From Lacticaseibacillus baoqingensis (lineage in GTDB: Bacteria > Bacillota > Bacilli > Lactobacillales > Lactobacillaceae), in contig NZ_RHOI01000001.1 of assembly GCF_003946165.1 (NCBI RefSeq), positions 1 through 64,000 on the forward strand: 64,000 bases of DNA, read 5' to 3'. Under the pieces are notes generated by a model, which was not told the origin of the DNA, searched no databases, and saw only the letters and a program-made list of their open reading frames with translations. The translations under genes were made by a program, and so were the position numbers. Positions 1 to 7,326 of the stretch are shown in pieces. The stretch's first letter is position 1. Each line of letters opens with the position of its first letter.

Positions 1-178
1 TCATAATCACGCCTATGCTAATTTCGAGGAGCTGAGGACAGCTACGATTGCCTTCGTCAACTACTACAATCACAAACGGATAAAAACAAAACTGGCCGGA
101 ATGACTCCGGTAGAATTCCGGAAACATTCCAGCCAGTTTGTGGCTTAAAATTCACTCCAACTTTTGGGGTTCAGTTCA
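1..178 (+). mobile_element. Right end of an IS3-family (IS150-like) insertion sequence
   Basis: The window opens inside an insertion sequence. The transposase C-terminus ends at 148, and about 30 bp later lies an IS3-type terminal repeat ending GGGGTTCAGTTCA near 178. Immediately after it, the sequence becomes identical to DNA downstream of rpsD, which fixes the element boundary. The left end lies outside the window, so completeness cannot be judged. Confidence 0.8.
2..148 (+). CDS. IS3-family transposase OrfB, C-terminal 48 residues (cut by window edge)
   Basis: An open frame runs from the window edge to a TAA at 146-148. Its residues include FVNYYNHKRIKTKLAGMTP followed by VEFR, the C-terminal end of the DDE integrase domain of IS150/IS3 OrfB proteins, where the pattern YYN..R....L.GM.P.E(Y/F)R is standard. 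The catalytic DDE residues lie upstream of the window. This part shows no stop or frameshift, so it may be the end of an intact transposase. It is followed directly by the terminal inverted repeat, as expected. Confidence 0.85.
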   Translation, partial: HNHAYANFEELRTATIAFVNYYNHKRIKTKLAGMTPVEFRKHSSQFVA

Positions 179-226
179 AATGCTTTTTCGATATTGCATT
201 GAAGATTTTGTAATCGAGTATTACAG
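177..226. repeat. 50-bp direct repeat, left copy (rpsD 3' end duplicate)
   Basis: Bases 177-226 are identical to 8525-8574 over 50 bp in the same orientation. The repeat carries the last six bases of rpsD (stop codon and final codon on the minus strand), the region downstream of it, and one arm of its terminator. The left copy begins exactly where the IS ends. It may be an att-like scar or an IS-mediated duplication. Confidence 0.9.
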
Positions 227-429
227 TTTCTGGTGCTATGTCAATCTTCATCGAGACGAAACCAGTCAGGACAAGAATCGTACTGCTGTACCATGGTTAA
301 ATGTTGATTGAAATTGACCAGAATGGATAAAATCTGCAACTAACTGCAACGAAGGGCTTGGGCCAGTAAATACATACAATAACGAGGGCCATACTTGGGA
401 AGCCTTTTTTAGTAATTGCTTCGATCTGC

Positions 430-680
430 CTATCCCGTTCCAGTATCTGCTGATACACAAACCGCGTAGCGTAGCAGTCCGCCAGCGAATTATGCGCATG
501 CGCCGGCCACTGGTAGTGAAAGTACGCCGCCGCAACGGTGAGCGACTGCCACTTATAGTTGCCGTATTAGTCGTTCCACTCGCCATAGATCGGCGAAAAC
601 ATTGTCATCACATCGAGGACCGGGGCAGGGGCCTTTGATCTTCACACCAGCAGCCTGTAGCAACAGCTGCAAAGAAGAAC
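430..680 (-). pseudogene. Degenerate second copy of the DnaQ-like exonuclease (C-terminal half)
   Basis: Read on the minus strand, this stretch closely matches the intact exonuclease at 5137-5673. Recognisable residues include FSPIYGEWND, the block around YKWQSLTVAAAYFHYQW, and HNSLADCYATRFVYQ. The Tyr codon after GEWND is a TAA stop (567-569). Upstream of GEWND the match becomes frameshifted, with an insertion near 625, and is lost by about 680. The N-terminal catalytic DxE motif is absent. The copy cannot be functional. Its own 3' end differs from the intact gene, so it is a diverged paralogue and not a very recent duplicate. Confidence 0.85.
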
Positions 681-1066
681 TTCATTGGTCTCACCGCCAG
701 GCGTCGCGGAAGCAGAACTCCTAGTTACTTCATTTCACCAGAGATACTACTACCTCAGAAGTACAGTGTGTAGAGATCTTCATGCAATGAGATGCGCTAG
801 GTGCTTGAGGATATCGCTGAAAGGTAGTTATGAGAACGGGGCATGAGGCAGAGCAACTGACAAGGTTTTAAAAATAACTATGCACGCGCATGTATTTGTG
901 CTAGACTCAATTTTGCTTATCTCAAGTTAGCATTCATTCTATGCCAAACTAGGAGGTAGCAGTTATAGATGATCCAGCAGATTCAATTGGTTAGACACTG
1001 ACACCGGCAGTTGAAGTCAATTATCGTCGCATACAACGGACTATTAAGAACATAAGGAGACAATAC
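681..1066 (+). other. Gene-free stretch upstream of the SDR gene, with promoter and leader
   Basis: No convincing gene is present. The stretch contains the operator-promoter at 879-907, a good Shine-Dalgarno (AGGAGG, 951-956) followed by only a 10-codon frame starting at 969, and then the true ribosome site AAGGAG just before the ATG at 1067. The frame in phase with the SDR gene from 956 is interrupted by a TAG, so it may be the remnant of a lost upstream gene. Confidence 0.5.
879..907 (+). promoter_or_regulatory. Operator copy 1 on the -35 region, with extended -10
   Basis: TATGCACGCGCATGTA (879-894) is a near-palindrome. It sits 17 bp after its first hexamer from an extended -10, TG-C-TAGACT (902-907). 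The same word with the same geometry recurs at 2056 and 2187. A regulator bound here would cover the -35, so repression or replacement of the -35 by an activator are both possible. Confidence 0.6.
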
Positions 1067-1942
1067 ATGAAACAAGCAATAATCATTACCGGGGCCAACT
1101 CAGGCCTGGGATTTGAAACCACCAAACAGATTGCGGAGCGGAGCACTGATTACACGCTCATTATGGCTTGCCGCAATATGGCAAAGGCCAAGGCTGCGCG
1201 AAATGAAATCTTGAAGTCTGCGCCAGACGTTGAAATCATTTGCCTTGAGATAGATACTTCATCTTTAGCAAAAGTGCGGGCGTTCGTTGACGCGTTCAAA
1301 CAGTTGAATCTTTCGCTGTATGGCTTGGTCTGCAATGCTGGCATTGCCGGACGCAGTGCCACTAAGACTGCCGATGGCTTCAATAATATTTTTGAAACCA
1401 ATTATTTGGGTCACTTTTTGCTCACGCAATTGCTTTTGCCACTGATGAGCGATGATGCCCGGATCGTGACGGTCAGCAGCGAACGCCATGACACCCCGCT
1501 AAAAGGTGTGGCCTGGCCGGGAGTCAAGGCATTGGCTTACCCAGGGCAAGATGCTGCTGTCGATCAGCGCAGCTATCCTTTTTCCAAGCTGTGCATGATC
1601 CTATTTGCCTACGAACTAGATCGCCATTTGACGGCGGCAGGGAAGCACATTGCAGTCAATACTGTTAATCCGGGATTGATGATCGAAACTGGCTTGTCTA
1701 AGAATAAGGCTCGGTTTACCCCAGCAGTGAAGGCGCAATTTGAGAATATTATTGGCACGGCTAAGGGCTCAGGCCAAATGATCGTTGACCTGATGCTGGG
1801 ACCTCAGTTTGCCAAGGGCCCGGCGCGTTACTTTGATCGCAGCAGTGCCAAGCCAGTTATGTCATCAAAGCTTTCTTATGACAAGCAGGCACAAGATGAG
1901 CTATGGAACTTCTCGATGAAGACTGTAGGGTTAACCAGATAG
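1067..1942 (+). CDS. Short-chain dehydrogenase (retinol-dehydrogenase / protochlorophyllide-reductase-like)
   Basis: This 291-residue protein is a classical SDR fold. It has the nucleotide-binding TGANSGLG at residues 8-15, the NAG motif at about 90, and the YPFSK (YxxxK) active site following a serine-rich strand (TVSSERHD). An NAD(P)H-dependent carbonyl or alcohol substrate is expected, but sequence does not give the substrate. The start is fixed by AAGGAGACAATAC before the ATG. It is preceded by one of three matching operators, two others of which control the decarboxylase gene downstream, so both units are probably co-regulated. Confidence 0.85.
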   Translation: MKQAIIITGANSGLGFETTKQIAERSTDYTLIMACRNMAKAKAARNEILKSAPDVEIICLEIDTSSLAKVRAFVDAFKQLNLSLYGLVCNAGIAGRSATKTADGFNNIFETNYLGHFLLTQLLLPLMSDDARIVTVSSERHDTPLKGVAWPGVKALAYPGQDAAVDQRSYPFSKLCMILFAYELDRHLTAAGKHIAVNTVNPGLMIETGLSKNKARFTPAVKAQFENIIGTAKGSGQMIVDLMLGPQFAKGPARYFDRSSAKPVMSSKLSYDKQAQDELWNFSMKTVGLTR

Positions 1943-2055
1943 GGTGATTTACCATTTGACCAGTTACTGACGGTCAGCGACAGAAAATATTTGACGCTGT
2001 ATCCCGCTTGGCTGTAGTGATTAAGAGCAAAACTAAAAGTATTTTGAAAAAATAC

Positions 2056-2085
2056 TATGCGCGCGCATATAATTCGTGCTATACT
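2056..2085 (+). promoter_or_regulatory. Operator copy 2 with consensus-like -10
   Basis: TATGCGCGCGCATA (2056-2069) is a perfect 14-bp palindrome. TATACT at 2080-2085, with an upstream TG at 2077-2078, makes a strong extended -10. The palindrome occupies the -35 position. It lies in the 326-bp gap before the decarboxylase gene. Confidence 0.65.
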
Positions 2086-2186
2086 CATTTTGCGTTAAAG
2101 ATCAGCTACAAAAAGTGAGCGATAAACAAAAGGGTAAAGTTGCCGAGCCCAGTAAATTAATTCGACAAAAAAATTTTAATCAACAA

Positions 2187-2234
2187 TATGCACGCGCATA
2201 TAACTGTGACACTATGACCCTGGTTATAACCAGG
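2187..2234 (+). promoter_or_regulatory. Operator copy 3 followed by a second perfect palindrome
   Basis: TATGCACGCGCATATA (2187-2202) repeats the operator word, with a weak -10 (CACTAT, 2210-2215) 17 bp after its first hexamer. Immediately downstream, CCTGGTTATAACCAGG (2219-2234) is a perfect 16-bp palindrome near the expected transcription start. Its size and position suit an autoregulatory MarR site. Between copies 2 and 3 (2086-2186) no convincing gene is seen. Confidence 0.55.
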
Positions 2235-2268
2235 ACACCTGCGTCAGCAAACCTTAGGAGGACTTACG

Positions 2269-3243
2269 ATGAAACTCATTACCGTTGAAGAACATTACGA
2301 TACAGACCGGAACATCAAGGAATTCAATCAGTACTCAGAAGTGAAGAACAACAATCCGCGGCAAGATCAGCTGCGTCCGGACCTCGTCGATTTCAGTAAC
2401 AAGGTCGCATACATGGATAAATACGGGATCGATTTTCAGGTGATTTCCGATGCAGGCAACTCGCCGCAGGTCCTGCCTGATCAATACGCTGTTGACGGCG
2501 CGCATGCCCAAAACGAAACGCTGGCGGAGAACATCAGCCAGTACCCGGATCGCTTTGCCGGCCTGGCAACCTTGCCAGCTAATACACCTGATGAAGCGGC
2601 TAAGGAACTCGAATATGCGGTCACTAAATTAGGTTTGAAAGGCGGCATCATTTCCGGCAGCGTCAATGGTCAGTTCCTGGATGATCCGAAGTTTGAGCCG
2701 ATCTTCGCAGCTGCTGATAAGCTGGGTACGACGCTTTACCTGCACCCAGGCGTCATCAGCGATGGCCAAAAAGCCATGCTGTATGACAGTAAGGCTTACA
2801 ACGCACTAGGTGCAACGATGATGGCCGGCGCGATGTGGGGCTGGCACATGGAACAGGGCATTCAGATGCTGCGGATCATCACGTCCGGCATTATGGAAAA
2901 GTACCCGCACTTCAAGATTGCCTCCGGTCACTGGGGCGAATTTGTCCCGATGTTCCTGGAACGGATCGACGGTTTCAGCCCAATCATCACGAAGCTGCCG
3001 CTGAAGTTCTCGGACTACTACAAGCGTCAGGTTTACCTATCACCATCCGGCATGTTCACCGCGCCGCAGATGCAGTTGGCCCTCACTGAGATGGGTGCCG
3101 ATCACATTATGTGGTCTGAAGACTTCCCGTATGTTCAGTCTGGCAATGAAGTCCGTCAGTTCCTTGAACAAGCTGACATCACAGATGCGCAGCGCGAAGC
3201 AATTGCCCACGGTACTGCTGAAACTGTCTTTAACCTCAAATAA
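2269..3243 (+). CDS. Amidohydrolase-2 family protein, probable aromatic-acid decarboxylase
   Basis: The 324-residue protein belongs to the ACMSD / gamma-resorcylate / 2,3-dihydroxybenzoate decarboxylase group of the amidohydrolase superfamily (Amidohydro_2). The N-terminus reads EEH (E7-x-H9), the Glu-x-His metal site of non-oxidative hydroxybenzoate decarboxylases, and not the HxH of hydrolases. H159 (LYLHPG), H221 (ASGHWGE) and D285 (WSEDFPY) fit the remaining metal and catalytic positions. The predicted reaction is reversible decarboxylation of a hydroxylated aromatic acid; the substrate is unknown. TTAGGAGGACTTACG precedes the ATG. It is the first gene of an apparent operon with an NAD(P)-binding protein and a MarR regulator, the usual context for phenolic-acid stress genes. 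Confidence 0.8.
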   Translation: MKLITVEEHYDTDRNIKEFNQYSEVKNNNPRQDQLRPDLVDFSNKVAYMDKYGIDFQVISDAGNSPQVLPDQYAVDGAHAQNETLAENISQYPDRFAGLATLPANTPDEAAKELEYAVTKLGLKGGIISGSVNGQFLDDPKFEPIFAAADKLGTTLYLHPGVISDGQKAMLYDSKAYNALGATMMAGAMWGWHMEQGIQMLRIITSGIMEKYPHFKIASGHWGEFVPMFLERIDGFSPIITKLPLKFSDYYKRQVYLSPSGMFTAPQMQLALTEMGADHIMWSEDFPYVQSGNEVRQFLEQADITDAQREAIAHGTAETVFNLK

Positions 3244-3277
3244 CTCAAGCTCACACAATTAAAGGAGAACAACACTT

Positions 3278-3913
3278 ATGAAAATTGGAATTATTGGCGC
3301 TACTGGTCATGTCGGCCAGGCCATTACTAAAGAAGCAATCAGTCGCGGCAACGAAGTGACCGCGATCGTCCGCAACGCAGAAAAGGCAAAGGGCATCTTT
3401 GGCGACAAGGCTGCCATCATTGCTAAAGACGCCATGGATTTAACTCGTGAAGATTTTTCGGGGTTCGATGTCCTAGTTAACGCCTTTGCTTCTGCTAAGG
3501 CATACGAACACGTCGATTTTGCTGCTCGTCTGATCAGTTACTTCCGTGGTGATAAGACGACTCGCCTGATCTTCGTCATTGGCGCTTCCATCTTGCAAAA
3601 TCCAGACGGCAGCACACTTTTAGCCCAGACCATGAAGCAGATTGCCAATGAGCCTTGGATCGCCGGCATGGTGCAACAAGACCGTGAATACGACTTCTTG
3701 CAGCTCGTCGATGATGTTGATTGGACCGTGATCACGCCTTCTACAGACTTTACTGATGGTCCAAAGACTGGCTACAAAGTCGGCGGCATCAAGATCATTC
3801 AAAGCGCTGTCGGCAAGGAAGAAGTTTCTGTTGCGAACTTTGCGGACGCTGTTCTCGATGAGAGTGAACAGCCAAAGCATATTCGCAGCGAATTCTCCGT
3901 TGTCGATGCATAG
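3278..3913 (+). CDS. NAD(P)-binding Rossmann protein (NmrA/YwnB-like atypical SDR)
   Basis: The 211-residue protein begins IGIIGATGHVGQ, the GxxGxxG dinucleotide-binding turn of atypical SDRs (NAD(P)H-binding / NmrA-like, as in B. subtilis YwnB). It lacks a YxxxK catalytic motif. Members act as flavin or quinone reductases or as redox sensors; the precise role here is not shown. AAAGGAGAAC lies upstream of the ATG. The 34-bp gap after the decarboxylase and the 9-bp gap before the MarR gene point to one transcript. Confidence 0.8.
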   Translation: MKIGIIGATGHVGQAITKEAISRGNEVTAIVRNAEKAKGIFGDKAAIIAKDAMDLTREDFSGFDVLVNAFASAKAYEHVDFAARLISYFRGDKTTRLIFVIGASILQNPDGSTLLAQTMKQIANEPWIAGMVQQDREYDFLQLVDDVDWTVITPSTDFTDGPKTGYKVGGIKIIQSAVGKEEVSVANFADAVLDESEQPKHIRSEFSVVDA

Positions 3914-3922
3914 GCCGCGTCT

Positions 3923-4363
3923 ATGATTCCAGACAAGAATGATCAGACCATTATGAAGCAGTTGCACACCGCTTCTAATATCGCGATCCGTGTCCTGGAG
4001 CGTCGGCTTAAACCGCTAGGCGTGAACAGCAGTCAGTATTTCTTTATTTTGAAATTACATGACGATCCGGGGGTGACCCAAGACCAACTGACGCGTGCGG
4101 ATAGCCGCCATCAGAGCAATGTTAATCGTGAAATCTCCAGACTGGTCGACATGGGCCTGGTGGTTAAGCACCAGGCAGCCGAGGATGGCAGACGATATGA
4201 GCTCACACTGACCAAAGCCGGTGAGGAACTATACCCCAAGGTAAAGGCTGCGCTTGATGCTCAGGAAAGAGCGCTCAGTGAGTGTCTTTCTGCGGCAGAT
4301 GGCCGGATGGCACAAGGCGATTTTCTAAGCGTTTTGCACCGGATCTCACAGCTTGATTCATAG
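3923..4363 (+). CDS. MarR-family transcriptional regulator
   Basis: The 146-residue protein has the MarR winged-helix layout. Helices around residues 10-35 lead to a recognition-helix region (VTQDQLTRADSRHQSNVNRE, about 52-71) and a wing with EDGRRYELTLTKAGEEL (about 91-107). It should bind a palindromic operator as a dimer and release it on binding an aromatic ligand. The palindromes at 2056, 2187 and 2219 upstream of the operon are candidate targets. No strong Shine-Dalgarno precedes the ATG at 3923, so translational coupling to the preceding gene or an internal start at 3953 is possible. Confidence 0.85.
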   Translation: MIPDKNDQTIMKQLHTASNIAIRVLERRLKPLGVNSSQYFFILKLHDDPGVTQDQLTRADSRHQSNVNREISRLVDMGLVVKHQAAEDGRRYELTLTKAGEELYPKVKAALDAQERALSECLSAADGRMAQGDFLSVLHRISQLDS

Positions 4364-4393
4364 TCGACAGTTTAATTAGAAAGCAGGAATGTC

Positions 4394-4990
4394 ATGCCAG
4401 CACTAACCCTTAATCAACACACTTTTCCTGATCTGATGATCCCAGATGGTTACCAGATCGTCGTCGAAAAATTAGTTCCACGCAATGGTAAGCAGGTTCA
4501 CCTGCGTCGTTATCAGCCGGCCAGTTTGCCAAAAGAAGCCCTGAACCGCGAGCACGTTACCGTGATCTACGGCGACAATGGCTACTTGTATTCGTACAAC
4601 GCATTGACTCAACCGCTGGCTGGTAAGCTGCCAAGTGAAGATCAGGCTTTTGCCAAAGCTGAACAAGTATGGCAAGAAGTCGATCCCGCTTACCGCGAGC
4701 AGCTTGAAGAACTGCGCAGCTTGACGGGTCAGACGCGGACATACGTTAACGCCCAAGGCCAGACGGTCACCATACCGCTGGAGTGGGCGAAGTACGCCAA
4801 CACCGTCGACGAAGGTAGCTACGAATGGGTCGGTCTCGGTCCAAACGGTGTGGTGCTTGAGTTTGAACGTCAGAGCTTTTGGGATTTCTCTGCTAATCGG
4901 CAGAAGACTGAGATGTGGAACGGGGACGATTGGATTCTTGCCCGTCGTGGGCTAGGTCCACAGTTGCCCGCACCACTACCGGTTGCGTAG
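4394..4990 (+). CDS. Conserved-looking protein of unknown function (198 aa)
   Basis: I do not recognise this family. The protein is soluble, without signal peptide or membrane segments. It carries several aromatic stretches (NGYLYSYNAL, EGSYEWVGLG, RQSFWDFSAN) suggesting a compact beta-rich fold in the second half. The start is supported by AGCAGGAATGTC before the ATG. It follows the MarR gene by 30 bp and ends at a strong terminator, so it is probably the last gene of the decarboxylase operon. Confidence 0.6.
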   Translation: MPALTLNQHTFPDLMIPDGYQIVVEKLVPRNGKQVHLRRYQPASLPKEALNREHVTVIYGDNGYLYSYNALTQPLAGKLPSEDQAFAKAEQVWQEVDPAYREQLEELRSLTGQTRTYVNAQGQTVTIPLEWAKYANTVDEGSYEWVGLGPNGVVLEFERQSFWDFSANRQKTEMWNGDDWILARRGLGPQLPAPLPVA

Positions 4991-5016
4991 CTCAGTGAAT
5001 TAATTACGATGAATAA

Positions 5017-5046
5017 GACCAGCCCTGAGTGTGGCTGGCCTTTTTG
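5017..5046 (+). terminator. Rho-independent terminator after the MarR operon
   Basis: A stem of CCAGCC pairing with GGCTGG is followed by a TTTTTG tract about 30 bp after the stop codon of the unknown protein. Confidence 0.8.
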
Positions 5047-5136
5047 TTTGGCGGCGGAAAGAAGAGAGTAGTCACTCTTTGGGTACTCGTCGTATAGACG
5101 GAATACGACACAATGCCGTAGAGAATCCCTTGTGTC

Positions 5137-5673
5137 TCACAACTTAGAATTTGTTAAACGAATACGATTATCCCGTTCCAGTATCTTCTGATACACGAAC
5201 CGCGTTGCGTAGCAGTCCGCCAGCGAGTTATGCGCGTGTGCCGGCCACTGGTAATGGAAGTAGGCGGCTGCCACGGTGAGCGATTGCCACTTATAGTTGC
5301 CGTAGTAGTCGTTCCACTCACCATAGATCGGCGAAAACATCAGCATCACATCGAGGACCGGGGCCTTAACCGTCACACCAGCCACCTGCAGGAAGCCGAC
5401 GTCGAAGCTGGAGTTATAGTCGATGACCTGGCTTGTCTGATCAAAGATGGCTTGAATTTCAGACAGCGCGGCAGCAATCACGCGTTTGTCAGCGACCAGG
5501 GCCGGCGAGATGCCATTGACGCGCTGGGCCTCAAACCAGCGCCGTTTGTGCGCCGGCTTGAAGTATTCGTCCATCAGCACCGCGCCGGTGTCGTAGTCGA
5601 TGATGGAGAGCTGCAGGATCTCGTCGAGGCGGTTGTTGGTGCCGGTGGTTTCGGTATCGATCACGATTTTCAT
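5137..5673 (-). CDS. DEDDh 3'-5' exonuclease (DnaQ / RNase T-like)
   Basis: The 178-residue protein has the four acidic residues and histidine of the DEDDh exonuclease fold: IDTETTG (D6, E8), the YNSSFDVGF aspartate (about D91), and HAHNSLADCYAT, which supplies the active-site histidine and the last aspartate. Such small enzymes resemble the epsilon proofreading domain, RNase T or oligoribonuclease, and the substrate cannot be fixed. AAGGAAGATTATTC precedes the ATG. It is monocistronic, and no clear terminator was seen directly downstream of it. A degenerate copy lies at 430-680. Confidence 0.85.
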   Translation of the reverse strand: MKIVIDTETTGTNNRLDEILQLSIIDYDTGAVLMDEYFKPAHKRRWFEAQRVNGISPALVADKRVIAAALSEIQAIFDQTSQVIDYNSSFDVGFLQVAGVTVKAPVLDVMLMFSPIYGEWNDYYGNYKWQSLTVAAAYFHYQWPAHAHNSLADCYATRFVYQKILERDNRIRLTNSKL

Positions 5674-5831
5674 GAATAATCTTCCTTAGATGAGGTGTAC
5701 ACACTAACTAAGAGGAATAGCTATATGATTTTGGCCTTAAGAGGAGACACGATGACAGCTCCTCCAGTAATCTGACTTTGAAGTAAGTATACTCGGTTCA
5801 CTGTCTCACTTTTGAGAGCAATACCAGTTAG

Positions 5832-5862
5832 CAAATAAAAAAGCGCCCAGTGATGTGGGCGC
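5832..5862 (-). terminator. Terminator of the acetyltransferase-SDR unit
   Basis: On the minus strand AGCGCCCA and TGGGCGCT form a stem followed by a T-rich tract, 35 bp after the SDR stop codon. Confidence 0.85.
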
Positions 5863-5897
5863 TGAACAGGAATGTGCAACTGTTTTGAAAAAGAGGT

Positions 5898-6641
5898 TTA
5901 CCAAGGTTGATCGGTTGGGCCAACAGTGAGTTCATTGACGTTGGTGTCTTCCGGCATGTCGATGGCGAACTCAACGACCTTGGCAATGCGATCAGCGGTG
6001 ATCTCGTAGGTATCGTAGGTTTGCTTCATATCGGCGGCCACTCCTTGGTCGGTGATCGTGTGCAGCAGCTCCGTTTTGATGGCGGCGGGGTAGATCGTTG
6101 CGGTGCGAATGTGGCTGCCTTCTTGAGCAGCTTCCATGCGCAAGACTTCCATTAGGTCCCGAACAGCCCATTTGGTTGCCCCATAGACGGCGCCACCTGG
6201 ATAAGCTTTCAAACCGGCGACAGAGCTGGTGGCAATGAAGTGGCCGGATTGTTGCGCCTTGAAGGTCGGCAAAGCGGCAGCGATCCCGTTAAGCACGCCT
6301 TTGAGGTTAACGTCAACGATGCGGTTCCATTCCTCAACTTTCAACGCTGACAACGGCGAATTTGGCATCAAACCAGCATTCAGGAACATCACGTCGATGC
6401 CGCCAAACGTATCTTTAGCCAGTTGGACGAGGGCTTGGTTATCTTCTGGCTTAGTCACATCGGTCACGCGATAGACGGCTTGGCCACCGGCATTGGTGAC
6501 GGCGGTGGTGAGTGCTTGAAGCTTTTCTTCGCGGCGCGCACCAAGGACGACCTTGGCTCCATGGCTTGCCAACAACTTGGCAGTTTCTGCACCGATGCCG
6601 CTAGAAGCGCCTGTGATGACAACAACTTTGTTTTCGATCAT
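5898..6641 (-). CDS. Classical SDR-family oxidoreductase
   Basis: This 247-residue protein is a classical SDR. It shows TGASSGIG at residues 10-17 (cofactor binding), NAG at about 89-91, a serine-rich catalytic strand (TSSVAG), and YGATK (YxxxK). The Arg residues after strand 2 (GARREEK) favour NADPH. Substrate unknown; relatives include clavaldehyde- and serine-dehydrogenase-like enzymes. It lies 11 bp behind the acetyltransferase gene in the same direction, so both are probably transcribed from the LysR intergenic region. Confidence 0.85.
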   Translation of the reverse strand: MIENKVVVITGASSGIGAETAKLLASHGAKVVLGARREEKLQALTTAVTNAGGQAVYRVTDVTKPEDNQALVQLAKDTFGGIDVMFLNAGLMPNSPLSALKVEEWNRIVDVNLKGVLNGIAAALPTFKAQQSGHFIATSSVAGLKAYPGGAVYGATKWAVRDLMEVLRMEAAQEGSHIRTATIYPAAIKTELLHTITDQGVAADMKQTYDTYEITADRIAKVVEFAIDMPEDTNVNELTVGPTDQPW

Positions 6642-6652
6642 GTTAATTCCTC

Positions 6653-7216
6653 CTAATTTTGACGAATGGGGCGTAAGACTTTGGCGGGAACGCCGGCAAC
6701 CACAGTGTTGGCTGAGACGTCCTTTGTGACGACGGCACCGGCACCGACGATCGCGTTTTCGCCGATTGTCACGCCGGGATTAACGGTGACGTTGGCGCCC
6801 AGCCACGCGCCTTTTTTGATGCGGACCGATTTGAGCACTAGGTCACGGCGATGTGCGGGGTCCTCGTTGTGACCAACAGAGTTCAACATGGTCCGGGGGC
6901 CGATTAAGGCATGATCTTCAATATAGATCCCACCAAGATCGACGAAGAAACAGTCGCGATTGATAAAGACATGTTCCCCGATAACCGTGTGCCGGCCGAA
7001 GTCTGTTTGAAACGGCGGATTGATCACCGAGCTGCTTGGCAGTGGCGCATTTAACAGGTGCGTCAAAAGGCCGCGCCGCTCGCTTTCGTTGCTGGTTTGG
7101 TTAAAGGCAATCAATTGCGAGCTGGTTTCGGCGACGATTGCATCGACTTGTTCAGGCAGCGTTCCGGTCCAGCTGACTGAACTGGCATTGATCAGTTGTG
7201 ATAGTGGCATAGTCAC
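6653..7216 (-). CDS. Left-handed beta-helix acetyltransferase (maltose/galactoside O-acetyltransferase-like)
   Basis: The 187-residue protein has the Maa/LacA layout: a short helical N-terminus, then hexapeptide repeats (GEHVFINRDC, IEDHALIGPR, IGENAIVGAGAVVTKDV) and the terminal GVPAKVLR that is characteristic of the family. The catalytic His is probably the one in NSVGHNEDP. It would transfer acetyl from acetyl-CoA to a sugar or similar acceptor. A GTG start at 7216 is favoured by GGAAGGAG eight bases upstream; an ATG lies two codons later. It is divergent from the LysR gene, a typical regulator-target arrangement. Confidence 0.85.
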   Translation of the reverse strand: MTMPLSQLINASSVSWTGTLPEQVDAIVAETSSQLIAFNQTSNESERRGLLTHLLNAPLPSSSVINPPFQTDFGRHTVIGEHVFINRDCFFVDLGGIYIEDHALIGPRTMLNSVGHNEDPAHRRDLVLKSVRIKKGAWLGANVTVNPGVTIGENAIVGAGAVVTKDVSANTVVAGVPAKVLRPIRQN

Positions 7217-7294
7217 GATAAGGGCTCCTTCCTGATGACAATAATCAGCTTAAGGGCTGCAGCACCATCTGTCGAATACCTATATTGAATGCTA

Positions 7295-7304
7295 AACTAT
7301 AGTT
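7295..7304. promoter_or_regulatory. Candidate LysR operator in the divergent intergenic region
   Basis: AACTATAGTT is a perfect palindrome within TAAACTATAGTTAAAA. It lies about 23 bp upstream of the LysR start and between the two divergent genes, as expected for a LysR autoregulation and target site. Confidence 0.45.
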
Positions 7305-7326
7305 AAAACGTATGGAGGGTTGAATA

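Noticed and set aside
266-586. 106-codon minus-strand frame near the left edge
   Set aside because: It is a different frame of the decayed exonuclease copy; the homologous frame is the one with the TAA at 567-569.
2076-2288. 70-codon frame between the SDR and decarboxylase genes
   Set aside because: It begins within the promoter, has no Shine-Dalgarno, spans two operators and runs into the decarboxylase start in another frame.
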